A stretch of DNA of 64,000 nucleotides from Saccharopolyspora shandongensis (GTDB taxonomy: Bacteria > Actinomycetota > Actinomycetes > Mycobacteriales > Pseudonocardiaceae): contig NZ_FNOK01000012.1 of NCBI RefSeq assembly GCF_900106995.1, positions 124,001-188,000 of the forward strand, given 5' to 3'. Under the pieces are notes generated by a model. That model did no database searches. It worked only from the letters and a program-made list of their open reading frames with translations, and had not been told where the DNA came from. The position numbers and the translations under genes are program-made. Shown piece after piece: positions 32,591 to 41,236 of the stretch. Each line of letters starts with the position of its first letter. Position 1 is the stretch's first letter.

Positions 32591-33525
32591 GCCATCCAGC
32601 TCCCGACGACCGAATCACCGTTGTTGGCAACGTGAACCTCGACGTCCTGGTCGCCGGGGCGGCGGAGCTCCCGCCGCCGGGCACCGAGCAGATCGTGCCG
32701 TCGATCGTGCTGCGGCCCGGCGGTTCGGCTGCGAACACGGCGATCGTGCTGGCCCGGCTCGGCAGGCCGACGGTGCTGGCCGGGCGGGTCGGTGACGACG
32801 GGACCGCGCGGCTGCTCGCCGACCAGCTGGACATCCCCGGCCTGCGGTTGGAGCTGGTCCGGGTGCCCGGCGAGCACACCGGCGTGACCGTCGCCGCTGA
32901 GGCACCGGGCCGGGATCGCGCGTTCCTCTCGGCGCTCGGGGCGATGGCCGATCTGGACGTGTCGGTCGTGCCCACGGCGGCGCTGGCGGCCCGGTTCGTG
33001 TTGCTGTCCGGCTATTTCCTGCTCCCGGCACTGCAGGGTGAGCCCGCCCGCGACCTGCTGGCGCAGGCGCGGCAGGCCGGGGCGCGCACCGCGCTGGACA
33101 CCGGTTGGGATCCTGCGGGCTGGGACGCCGGAACCCGCGCGGACGTCCTGCGGTTGCTGCGCGAGGTCGACGTGTTCCTGCCCAACGACGACGAGCTGCA
33201 CGCACTGCACGGCGATCGGTGCGACGACGAGGTCGCGGCCCGCAGCATCGCCGATGCGACCGGGGCGACCGTCGTGGTCAAGCGCGGCGCACGCGGCGCC
33301 CTCGTCGCCCGGCCAGGCCAGCCGCACAGCACCCATCCGGCGCCCGAGGTGCAGGTCCGGGACTCCACCGGCGCCGGCGACGCCTTCAACGCCGGACTGC
33401 TGCACCGGCTCGCCGACGGCGCGTCCAGCGACGACGCCGCCGACTACGCCGTCCGGGTCGCGGCGACCGTGATCAGCAGGCCCTCGCACGACCGGGCCTT
33501 CGCACTGGAGGACGTGGACCGATGA
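32587..33525 (+). CDS. PfkB-family carbohydrate kinase
   Basis: The 312-aa kinase has PfkB signature 1 near residue 40 (PGGSAANTAIVLARLG) and signature 2 at residues 259-267 (DSTGAGDAF) with the catalytic Asp. GTG 32587 overlaps the lyase stop (GTGA). Family members phosphorylate sugars and nucleosides; FrlD-type members act on fructosamines. The SIS enzyme downstream makes an amino sugar or Amadori compound a reasonable substrate guess. The next gene overlaps its stop by 4 bp. Confidence 0.92.
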   Translation: MSHPAPDDRITVVGNVNLDVLVAGAAELPPPGTEQIVPSIVLRPGGSAANTAIVLARLGRPTVLAGRVGDDGTARLLADQLDIPGLRLELVRVPGEHTGVTVAAEAPGRDRAFLSALGAMADLDVSVVPTAALAARFVLLSGYFLLPALQGEPARDLLAQARQAGARTALDTGWDPAGWDAGTRADVLRLLREVDVFLPNDDELHALHGDRCDDEVAARSIADATGATVVVKRGARGALVARPGQPHSTHPAPEVQVRDSTGAGDAFNAGLLHRLADGASSDDAADYAVRVAATVISRPSHDRAFALEDVDR

Positions 33526-34505
33526 CCGAAGCGGCGCGCGGCATCCCGATCGTCGACTTCCACCTGCACTTCCGGATCGAGCACGACGAGGCGACCAGGG
33601 ACCTCTCCGGCGGCCAGTTCGGCTGCGCCGACCACGACGAGGCGGCCCAGCGCCGCCGCGCCGAGCAGGTGGCGGAGCAGTCCCGGCGCTGGCGACGGGC
33701 CTGGGACTTCCCCGATCCGCAGCCGGATCCCGAGCGGACCTGGCAGACCGAAGCGGACATGTGGCTGGCCGAGCTCGACCGCTACGAGATCGCCCACGCG
33801 GCGTTCGTCACCGGCTGCGGCGACGAGCGGGTCGCCGAGCTCGTCGCCCGCGCACCGGAGCGGTTCTCCGGGATGGCGAACCTGCGCGACCTCACCGCCC
33901 CGGACGCCGCCGAGCGCCTGGCACGAGCGATCGACGAGTTCGGCCTGCGCGGGCTGAAGCTGTTCGCCCCGCTGCTGCCGCACCGCATCGACGACCCGGC
34001 CGCCGACCCGGTGTGGCGGGTGGCCGCCGACCGCGGCATCCCCGTGCTGATCCACTTCGGACACTGCGGCTCCAGCGGGGGAGTGGCGCACAACGCGCAC
34101 ATCGAACCCGCCTGGCTGGAGCCGGTCGCCAAGCGGTTCCCGGGAATCCCGTTCGTGGTCCCGCACTTCGGCGTGCAGCACGTGCAGCAGGTCCTGTTCC
34201 TGTGCTGGGCCTGCCCGAACGTGCTGGTGGACACCTCGGGCTCGAACCAGTGGGTGCGCTGGATGCCCTACAAGCTGACGCTGGAAGACCTGTTCCGGCG
34301 CTGCTACGAAACGATCGGCCCGGAGCGCATCGTCTTCGGCAGCGACTCCTCCTGGTTCCCGCGCGGCTACTGCCACCGGTACCTGGCCGACCAGCTGCGG
34401 GTGTGCCACGAGATGGGCATGCCGGAGGCGGACCTGCGCGCGATCTTCGGCGGGAACGCCGCACGAATGCTGGGGATTCCCGGCCTCGGGAGGGGAACGG
34501 AATGA
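33522..34505 (+). CDS. amidohydrolase (amidohydrolase 2 family)
   Basis: The 327-aa TIM-barrel hydrolase has the metal motif HLH (H14, H16) in IVDFHLHF, further likely ligands in LIHFGHCG and VPHFGVQH, and the catalytic Asp in IVFGSDSSWFP. The family includes aminocarboxymuconate decarboxylase-like and lactone-hydrolysing enzymes. It is coupled by 4-bp overlaps to both the kinase and the SIS gene. It probably performs a hydrolysis or decarboxylation step on an intermediate of the imported substrate; which one cannot be read. Confidence 0.88.
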   Translation: MTEAARGIPIVDFHLHFRIEHDEATRDLSGGQFGCADHDEAAQRRRAEQVAEQSRRWRRAWDFPDPQPDPERTWQTEADMWLAELDRYEIAHAAFVTGCGDERVAELVARAPERFSGMANLRDLTAPDAAERLARAIDEFGLRGLKLFAPLLPHRIDDPAADPVWRVAADRGIPVLIHFGHCGSSGGVAHNAHIEPAWLEPVAKRFPGIPFVVPHFGVQHVQQVLFLCWACPNVLVDTSGSNQWVRWMPYKLTLEDLFRRCYETIGPERIVFGSDSSWFPRGYCHRYLADQLRVCHEMGMPEADLRAIFGGNAARMLGIPGLGRGTE

Positions 34506-35515
34506 CGACGGAAGCGGGCACCTGGATGGCCGCGGAGATCGCCGAACAACCGCGGGTGCTGGCCGACCTGGCCCGGCGCGCGGGGGAGTTCCGGGAGGTG
34601 GCGGAGCGGCTCGAACGCAGCCGCCCGCGGTTCGTGCTGTTCGCCGCGCGCGGCTCCAGCGACAACGCGGCGCTGTACGGCAAGTACCTGGTGGAGGTGC
34701 TGCTCGGACTGCCCGCCGGGCTGGTGTCGCCGTCGACCACCACGCTGTACCGGGCGGAGCCCGACCTCACCGACGTCGCGCTGATCGCGGTCAGCCAGAG
34801 CGGCGGCTCACCGGACCTCGTGGAGGTGACCGAGCAGGCGGCCAAGCGCGGGGCCTTCACGGTGGCGGTGACGAACACGCCGGACTCGCCCCTCGGCGCG
34901 GCGGCGCAGCACACGCTGGACATCGGAGCGGGCGTGGAGCGGGCGGTCGCGGCGACCAAGACCTACACCGCGACGCTGCTCGCCCTGCACCTGCTGCTGG
35001 CCGGTGGCGGTGCGGCCGTCGACCGCATCGGCGAGCTCGCGCAGTCCTGCCTGGACGAGAACGCGGACCGGATCGGCGCGGTGGCGCAACGACTGCGCTT
35101 CGCCGACCAGGTCGTCACCACGGCGCGCGGGTATTCGCTTGCCACCGCGCAGGAAGCGGCGCTGAAGCTGGCGGAGACCAGCTACCTGGTCACCCGCGCC
35201 TACAGCGGCGCGGACCTGCTGCACGGGCCGATCGCGGCGGTGGGCCAGGAGACGGCGGTGCTGGCGGTGACCGGAACCGGCCCGGGCGGCGCGGCGATGG
35301 CGGAGCCGCTGGCCCGCCTCGCGCAGCAAGGCGCGGAGGTCCTGCGGGTCGGCGCGGGCGACGACGCCCAGCTGCGGATCCCGGACCTGCCGGAAGAGCT
35401 GTCGCCGGTCGTGGAGGCCCTGCCGCTCCAGCGCCTCGCGTGGGCGCTGGCCACCGCGCGCGGCTACGACCCGGACCGCCCGGCCGGGCTGCGCAAGGTC
35501 ACCGAAACCCGCTGA
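34502..35515 (+). CDS. SIS-domain isomerase/deaminase (NagB-II/FrlB-like)
   Basis: The 337-aa protein has two SIS domains, as in the isomerase half of glucosamine-6-phosphate synthase. It opens with M-x-x-EI-x-EQP (residues 9-17), seen in GlmS and NagB-II. Sugar-phosphate loops are GSSDNA (residues 51-56) and SQSGGSPD (about residue 98). ERAVAATKTYTA and ALKLAETSYL are typical of the C-terminal SIS domain. No glutaminase domain is present, so it should release ammonia or an amine from a 6-phosphorylated aminosugar or Amadori compound. It ends the cluster. Confidence 0.9.
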   Translation: MTTEAGTWMAAEIAEQPRVLADLARRAGEFREVAERLERSRPRFVLFAARGSSDNAALYGKYLVEVLLGLPAGLVSPSTTTLYRAEPDLTDVALIAVSQSGGSPDLVEVTEQAAKRGAFTVAVTNTPDSPLGAAAQHTLDIGAGVERAVAATKTYTATLLALHLLLAGGGAAVDRIGELAQSCLDENADRIGAVAQRLRFADQVVTTARGYSLATAQEAALKLAETSYLVTRAYSGADLLHGPIAAVGQETAVLAVTGTGPGGAAMAEPLARLAQQGAEVLRVGAGDDAQLRIPDLPEELSPVVEALPLQRLAWALATARGYDPDRPAGLRKVTETR

Positions 35516-35526
35516 TGGCACCGGGT

Positions 35527-35646
35527 TCAGCCCAGGCCGTCGTACTCCTCCGGAGGCACGACCAGCTCGGGGTGGCGGTGCGGGTAGCCCTCGCCGTGCA
35601 GGTACTGCACGTACTCGTTCTCGCTCCGCATCTCGTCGTCCGCCAC
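35527..35646 (-). CDS. possible small acidic protein (39 aa)
   Basis: From GTG 35646 the frame reads VADDEMRSENEYVQYLHGEG and continues YPHRHPELVVPPEEYDGLG. The high Tyr, His and Glu content and regular pattern look like a genuine conserved small protein rather than noise. The ribosome site is weak. It faces the SIS gene convergently, 11 bp from its stop. Confidence 0.4.
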   Translation of the reverse strand: MADDEMRSENEYVQYLHGEGYPHRHPELVVPPEEYDGLG

Positions 35647-35725
35647 CGGGGCACCCTGAGCGGTCGTTCGCCGGAAAGGCTCGGAGCAAGCTCGTCCTTG
35701 CAGGTGCCCGGTGCCTGACACAGGT

Positions 35726-35747
35726 GGCGATCTCGCGCGAAATCGCC
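35726..35747. repeat. 22-bp palindromic repeat, copy 1
   Basis: GGCGATCTCGCGCGAAATCGCC is a near-perfect palindrome with one mismatch (C/A). A second copy lies 21 bp further on and a third at 41001. The shared core is GGCG-A/T-TTTCGCGCGAAA-T/A-CGCC. Confidence 0.8.
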
Positions 35748-35767
35748 ATCCGCTCCTCACATGGAGC

Positions 35768-35789
35768 GGCGATTTCGCGCGAAATCGTC
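35768..35789. repeat. 22-bp palindromic repeat, copy 2
   Basis: GGCGATTTCGCGCGAAATCGTC differs from a perfect palindrome only at one outer position. With copy 1 it forms a tandem pair of hairpins in the gap between the small acidic gene and the cupin remnant. Confidence 0.8.
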
Positions 35790-35866
35790 CTCCTGCGTTT
35801 CAGGCGATCGCGTCGACGACCTCGGCGGCAGGGCTTCAGCGTCAGCGCTGGTGAATGCGGTGCTGG

Positions 35867-36087
35867 TCAGCGGGTGTGGGCGGCGGCGTATTGCTCGTCG
35901 GTGACGGGTTCGAGCCAGGTGGTGCCGTCTCCGTCTTCGGTCCCTCGATCATCGCGATGTGGCTCATGCAGGTGCTGTTGGTGCCGCCGTGTCAGTTCTC
36001 CTCTCCCGGCGGGGTCCACACCGCGTCGCCAGCCCTCATGCGGATGACGTCGCCATTGCGGACCGGCACGACGCCAAGACCGTCCTA
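35867..36087 (-). pseudogene. cupin-domain protein remnant
   Basis: Reading leftward from about 36087, NGDVIRMRAGDAVWTPPGEEN is followed by a TGA (35992-35994) where the family has Trp (EHWHG), then HGGTNSTCMSHIAMIEG. A frame change then leads to EDGDGTTWLEPVTDEQYAAA. This is the metal-binding beta-barrel of a small quercetinase-like cupin, broken by a nonsense mutation and a frameshift. The metal motif HGG is preserved, so decay looks recent. It sits just downstream of a frameshifted esterase gene. Confidence 0.72.
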
Positions 36088-37261
36088 AGTGGTCGTGGTG
36101 GGGACGCAGGCGATCGCGTTGAAGGCCCTGAAGATCGGCGCCGCCATGAAGTCGCCTTCTGTCCGGACCTTCCGGTAGGCGCCGAACTCGGGGCCTAGTG
36201 CCGCGATCGTCAGCGGTGCGTCGCCGGTGAAGGCCGTTTCTATGCAGTCTGGCTCCAGCGGCGGCAACGGAACTTCCCGTGTTTCCAAGCCGTCCGGGGT
36301 CAGCGCGCCCTCCACGGCTCGGCCGCCGATGCTCGTCGCGGCGATCGCCACGTAGTCGTCGCCCAGCGCCTCGGCCAGGTGGTAGCCCGCCGGGAACAGG
36401 CCGAAGGCGCCTTCGTGCTCGACCGGGGTCCGCCGGAGGTGCGTGTTGTGCATGGCGAAGACGATCCGGCGTTCCGCGGCCAGCACGTCCAGGGCGGTTT
36501 CGGCCGCGTAGCGGTCGAGTTCGGCCGTGCCGACAGACAGGCCCGCGCCGCTGAGATCGCGCTGGAAGTGGTCCAGGTGCCAGGCGCTGCGCAGGTGCCG
36601 CGTCGCCTCGGCGTGCTCGCGACCGCGGCCCTCGCAGCGGTGATGGGCGGCCATGCACTCCATGCGCGCCAGCAACCGGCTCAGCGCCGCCGTCGCGGCG
36701 TCGCGGTCCGCGACGCCAACGTCCGGCGTAGAGCTGGAAGGCCCGCAGTGAGTCGGCGTCGAAACGCTCCGCCACCTCGATGGCCTTCGTGAGCAGCGGC
36801 AACGCGTCCGGGTCGGCTCGGTGGAGAAACCGTTCGAACTCGGTGAGCGCCGGGAGCGGCGAGCCGGTGGAGACCGGCAGGGCGCCGACGAAGCGCAGCG
36901 GCCGCTCGGCGTGCTCGTTGTGCCGGCGCATCAAGGTCAGGTGGGCGTGCATCTCCGGGTGATCGCCCAGACCGAGCGCGGTGCCCGCGGCGCTGATCGT
37001 CGCGACGTCGCCCGGCCCGCCCCGCACCCAGTCGTCGATGACGTGCGCCTCGGTGAACGGGGCCTCGAAGACGTAGGCGGTGAATCCGCAGCGCTCGGCG
37101 AGGAAGCGCAGCAACCGGTGCCGCAGGCGGTAGAACTCCGCGGCGTGGTGGGTGCTTTCGCCGATCCCCACAACGCGAGCATCGCCGATCACGTCCCGCA
37201 GCGGCTCAAGGTCGTCCAGCGGTGCCTCCGGATCCAACGAGGCCGACACCGCCCGCGTCAC
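36085..37261 (-). pseudogene. erythromycin-esterase-like protein, frameshifted
   Basis: The N-terminal part from GTG 37261 (VTRAVSASLDPEAPLDDLEP, then VVGIGESTHHAAEFYRLRHRLLRFLAERCGFTA) contains the GE(S/N)-x-H catalytic motif of the EreA/Ere-like family. The frame breaks near 36705-36735. A second frame then supplies the rest (LARMECMAAHHRCEGRG..., FAMHNTHLRR with a second conserved His, and a C-terminus ending at 36085). Together they make about 390 aa, the normal length, so a single-nucleotide indel is the only defect. It may be a pseudogene or an assembly error. The start overlaps the stop of the DUF1772 gene (GTGA). Confidence 0.78.
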
Positions 37262-37737
37262 CGGCGGGCTCCGGTCAGGCCAGCGGTGATGATCACCAGG
37301 ACGAAGGCGGCGAGCGCCGTGGCCACCCGGATGTCGTTGAACGTGCCCCACACCGCGAGCCGGTCCAGGTGGTCGGGGGCGAGCTCACCGGCGGCCCAGC
37401 GCTTCATCTCCTGGTTGATCGGCACGTTGCCGAACCTGGTCACCAGGAACGAGGCCACCGCGAAGGTGGTGGCGGCGATCGCCGGGATGCGCGCCCGGCC
37501 GCGGGTGCTGATGGCCAGCCAGCCGGTGGTCGCCACCGCCGCCGCCATCAGGAGCTGCATGACGACGCCGTTGACCTTCATCAACTCGGTGCGGAACGCG
37601 AGGTGCACGTCCAGCGGCACGGCCGAGAACGTCGGCGTCACGTTGGCCCAGCCGTAGAAGAACGCCCCGGCGAGCACCCCGGTCGCCAGCAGCGCGAAGC
37701 CCGCGGCGAGCCGCGCGGTGATCGATTTCGCAGACAT
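37258..37737 (-). CDS. DUF1772-type integral membrane protein
   Basis: The 159-aa protein has four hydrophobic segments (LAAGFALLATGVLAGAFFYGW, LMAAAVATTGWLAIS, IAATTFAVASFLV, VATALAAFVLVIITAG). Between segments 3 and 4 it has RFGNVPINQEMKRW, the conserved N-x-P-x-N motif of DUF1772 (anthrone-oxygenase-like) proteins. The start lies back to back with the AfsR-type gene, about 110 bp away. It is coupled to the esterase-like gene downstream. Some relatives act in polyketide oxidation, but most have no known function. Confidence 0.85.
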   Translation of the reverse strand: MSAKSITARLAAGFALLATGVLAGAFFYGWANVTPTFSAVPLDVHLAFRTELMKVNGVVMQLLMAAAVATTGWLAISTRGRARIPAIAATTFAVASFLVTRFGNVPINQEMKRWAAGELAPDHLDRLAVWGTFNDIRVATALAAFVLVIITAGLTGARR

Positions 37738-37845
37738 GGGGCGAGGTTGCGGTGCGGCGCTCGCAAATCGCACACAGCCCGCTCTCGGGCGGCTTGTCCG
37801 CATTCTCGCTTTCTCCGTGGCCCGAACCGCTGGCAGGGTGGGCGC

Positions 37846-40800
37846 ATGCGGATAGGAGTCCTCGGGCCGCTGGAGATCAGCGCCGGTGGTGAGAAGGTCG
37901 TCGTGGGCGGCGTTCGACTGCGCACGCTGCTTGGTCGGCTCGCGCTGGACTCCGGGCACACCGTGTCGGTGGAGGCGCTGACCGAGGCCCTGTGGCCCGG
38001 TGCCGACGGGCCCATCGACCGCGTGCACGCGCTGCACTCGCTGGTGACGAGGCTGCGGCGGCTCCTGCCGGACGCCGTGCTGCGCGAGTCCAGCGGATAC
38101 CGGCTGAGCGCGGAATCGGTGGACTGCAGGCAATTCGAGGAACTCGCCCGCGACGGCCGCCAAGCCCTGCACGACGGGCACATCGAGCAGGCGGGCCGGT
38201 TGCTGCGCGAAGCGTTGGCGCTGTGGCGCGGAGTCGCGTTCGAGGACGTCCCGGACGCGCCGTTCGCCGTGGCGGCGCGGGTGCGGTTGGCCGAGCTGCG
38301 GCTCGCCGCGATCGAGGACCGGGCGCAGGTCGACCTGCAGACCGGGGCCGAATCCCCGCAACTGGTAACCGCAGGCCCTGACCGCGGCGCATCCCGACCG
38401 CGAGCGCGCCCGGGCGCTGCTGCTGCGCGCGCTCCAGTCGACCGGGCGAACGGCCGAAGCGCTGAGCAGCTACGAGGAATTCCGCGTGGCGCTGGCGGAA
38501 AAGCTCGGCGCCGACCCGTCTCCGGAGCTGCGCGAAGCGCATCTGGCCGTGCTCCGCGAGGAAACGACCCGGCTGCGCGGCAGCAACCTGCGCGCCGCGC
38601 TGACGAGCTTCGTCGGCCGCGATGCCGAGCTGGCCCTGGTCGATCGGAGGCTGGCCGAACACCGGCTGGTCACGCTGACCGGCCCGGGAGGTGTGGGCAA
38701 GACGCGGCTGGCGACGACGGCGGCCTCCGCCCTGGCCGGTGAGCAGGCGGTCTGGTTCGCGGAACTGGCATCGGTTTCCGACCCGGCGGACGTTCCGCAG
38801 GCGGTTCTCGACGCTCTCGGGCACCGGACGGCGCCGCACGGGCGGGACGCGCTGGATCGGCTGACCGACGCGCTGTCGCCGGCCCCGGCCGTGCTGGTGC
38901 TGGACAACTGCGAGCACCACCTGGACGCGGTCGCGTCCCTCGCGGACGGGCTGCTCGGCAGCTGCCCGGACCTGCGGCTGCTCGCCACTAGCCGGGAACC
39001 GCTGGGCCTGCTCGGCGAAGCGCTGGTGCCGGTGCCGCCGCTGGGCCTCGCGTCGACGGGCGCCGATGCCGCAGGCGTGCTGGTCAGCCCCGCAGGGCGG
39101 CTGTTCGTGGACCGGGCGAGGGCGGCGAACCCGGATTTCGCCGTGACGGCGGGGAACGCGGGCGTGGTCGCCGAGATCTGCCGGCGGCTGGACGGCCTGC
39201 CGCTGGCCATCGAACTCGCCGGCGCGCGGATCCGGTCGTTGCCGGTGGATCGCGTCCTCGCGCTGCTCGACGACCGGTTCCAGCTGCTCAACCAGGGAAA
39301 CCGGGCCGCGCTGCCCCGGCACCGCACGTTGCGCGCGGTGGTCGACTGGAGCTGGGACCTGCTCGACGAGGCGGAACGGTCGGTCGCCGCTGCGCTGGCG
39401 GTGTTCGGCGGTTCGATGACCGCGGCGGCCGTCGACCGCGTCTGCCCCGGCGACCTGCCCGCGGCGGTGGTCCTGTCCGCGCTGGTGGACAAGTCGCTGC
39501 TGGCCGTCGATTCGGTCCACGATGGACGGTCGATCCGATACCGGATGCCGGACACGATCCGCGAATACGGCCTGGAGAAGCTGGCCGACGCCGACCGGGT
39601 CCGGGCCGCCCACGCGCGCTACTTCCGCGAGATCGCCGAGCAGGCCGCGCCGCACCTGCGCGGACCGGAACAGCTGGAATGGGCGCCCCGGCTCGCCGCG
39701 GACCGCGACAACTTCCGCGTCGCGCTGCGCTTCGCCTGCGGTGCGGGTGACGCCGACACGGCGATCCGGCTCGCGACGGCGCTCGCCTACTACCTGACCA
39801 TGCACGGTGATCACGCCGAGGCGGCCCGGCTCCTGCGGATGGCGCTGGAGCTCCCGGCCGGCGCCACCGAGGCGAACCGCGTCCCGGCCACGGCCGCCTA
39901 CCTGCTGAACGCGGTGCTCTCCGGCGAAGTCGTTCCCGAGGCGATCGGCAGATGCCGGGAATCCGCCGGCAGCGAGCACCCTTCCGGAGCGGTGGTCGAG
40001 CCGCTCATCGCGCTGCTCACCGGGGATTTCGACGCGGCCCTGGCGGCGATCGACCGGCGGCAGCCGCACCCGGCGCCGCTGGCGCGGGCGATGCTGTCGT
40101 TCGTGCGGGCGCTGGTGAACGGCAACCGCGGTGCCCTGCGGCAGACCTGCGACGACCTCGCCGCGGCCGCCGAGCGGTTCCGGGCGCTCGGCGAGCGGTG
40201 GGGGATGGTCAGCTCGCTGACCTACCTCGGGATCACGCGGACGATGCTCGGCGATCCCGACGCGGCGATCGCGGCCCTGCGGTGCTCGATGGCCCCGGCC
40301 CGCGAGCTCGGCGACGACCACCACCAGCGGATCTGGCTGGCGACCGCGTACGCGCACGCCGGGGACGCCGAACGCGCGGGAGCCGAACTGCGCGGCGTGA
40401 TCGGGTCCGAACCGGCAGCCCAGCACCTCGCCCTCGCCCGGCTGAAGCTCGGCGATCTGGCACGCGGCGACGGCGACCTGCGGGCCGCGGACGAGCAGTA
40501 CGACCTCGCGTGGTGGGCGGTCGGGCCGCGCCGCGACGTCGACCCGGTCTTCCGATCGCTGCACGGCATGGCCCGGGCGCGGCTCGCCTTGGCCCGCGGC
40601 GCCTGCGAGGAGGCCCGGCGCGACCTGCGATCGGCGCTCGCCGCGGCGTCGAAGACGTCGGACCTGGTCCTGGTGGCGGCGATCGGCAGCGCGATCGCCG
40701 AACTACCGGCCAGAACAGGGCAATTCGCGGCGGCAGCGGAACTCCTCGGAGCGGCCGGAGCGCTGCGAGGCTCGCCGGATGCGCTGAACCCGGACATCGC

Positions 40801-40942
40801 GCGCCTGACGGGCGAACTGCGCGCAGCGCTGGGCGACCCGGCCGCCGTCGAAGCAACGGCCCGCGGAAACGACCTGAACCACCACGAGATCCTCGGCCTC
40901 TTCGAGCACCACCTCGCAGCCCCGGCGGACACGGGTCGATGA
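37846..40942 (+). pseudogene. AfsR/SARP-type regulator, frameshifted
   Basis: The N-terminus is a SARP DNA-binding domain (MRIGVLGPLEIS ... EALTEALWPG ... LHSLVTRLRRLLPD) with a bacterial transcriptional activation domain. Near 38340-38375 the frame breaks, and the second frame takes over at QALTAAHPDRERARALLLRA. The rest holds an NB-ARC ATPase (P-loop GPGGVGKTRL, LVLDNCEHHLDAV, LLATSREPLGL, GLPLAIELAGARI) and TPR-like helical repeats to the C-terminus. Total length would be about 1030 aa. An in-frame TAA at 38366-38368 blocks the downstream frame, so simple translation fails. It is either a decayed regulator or a sequencing error. It diverges from the DUF1772/esterase genes, its probable targets. 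Confidence 0.82.
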
Positions 40943-41000
40943 GCCCCCGGAGCAGCGGCGGAGGCTGACCCGGAAGTGGCGATGCCTTTCGGGTGAAGGT

Positions 41001-41022
41001 GGCGTTTTCGCGCGAAAACGCC
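41001..41022. repeat. 22-bp perfect palindrome, copy 3
   Basis: GGCGTTTTCGCGCGAAAACG plus CC is a perfect palindrome sharing the TTTCGCGCGAAA core with the copies at 35726 and 35768. It lies 58 bp after the AfsR-type gene. It could be a transcript-end hairpin, but no T-run follows. Confidence 0.82.
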
Positions 41023-41236
41023 GGGCAACAAGCGCCCGACACATCCCCGGCGGACACCTCGGCAAGTGCACTGCGGTGATCCCCGGGCCGGTGCGGGCGT
41101 TCGTCCCGATAGACGAGGCGACCGGTCCGTTCGCTCCAACCGGGGCGTTTCCGGTGGGTGTTGTGGTGCTTCTCATCGGCTGGGCGCGGCGCGGGGGGTT
41201 TCGTCCCGGGGCGATCAACCGGGACAATGCGCGGCC

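Noticed and set aside
37877-40564. A roughly 900-codon open frame antisense to the AfsR-type regulator
   Set aside because: Composition is typical of a reverse-frame artefact and the sense frame has NB-ARC motifs.
35726-41022. 22-bp palindromes as ordinary terminators
   Set aside because: No T-run follows, one pair is in tandem in a region without a gene end, and the palindrome sequence is conserved beyond what a terminator needs.
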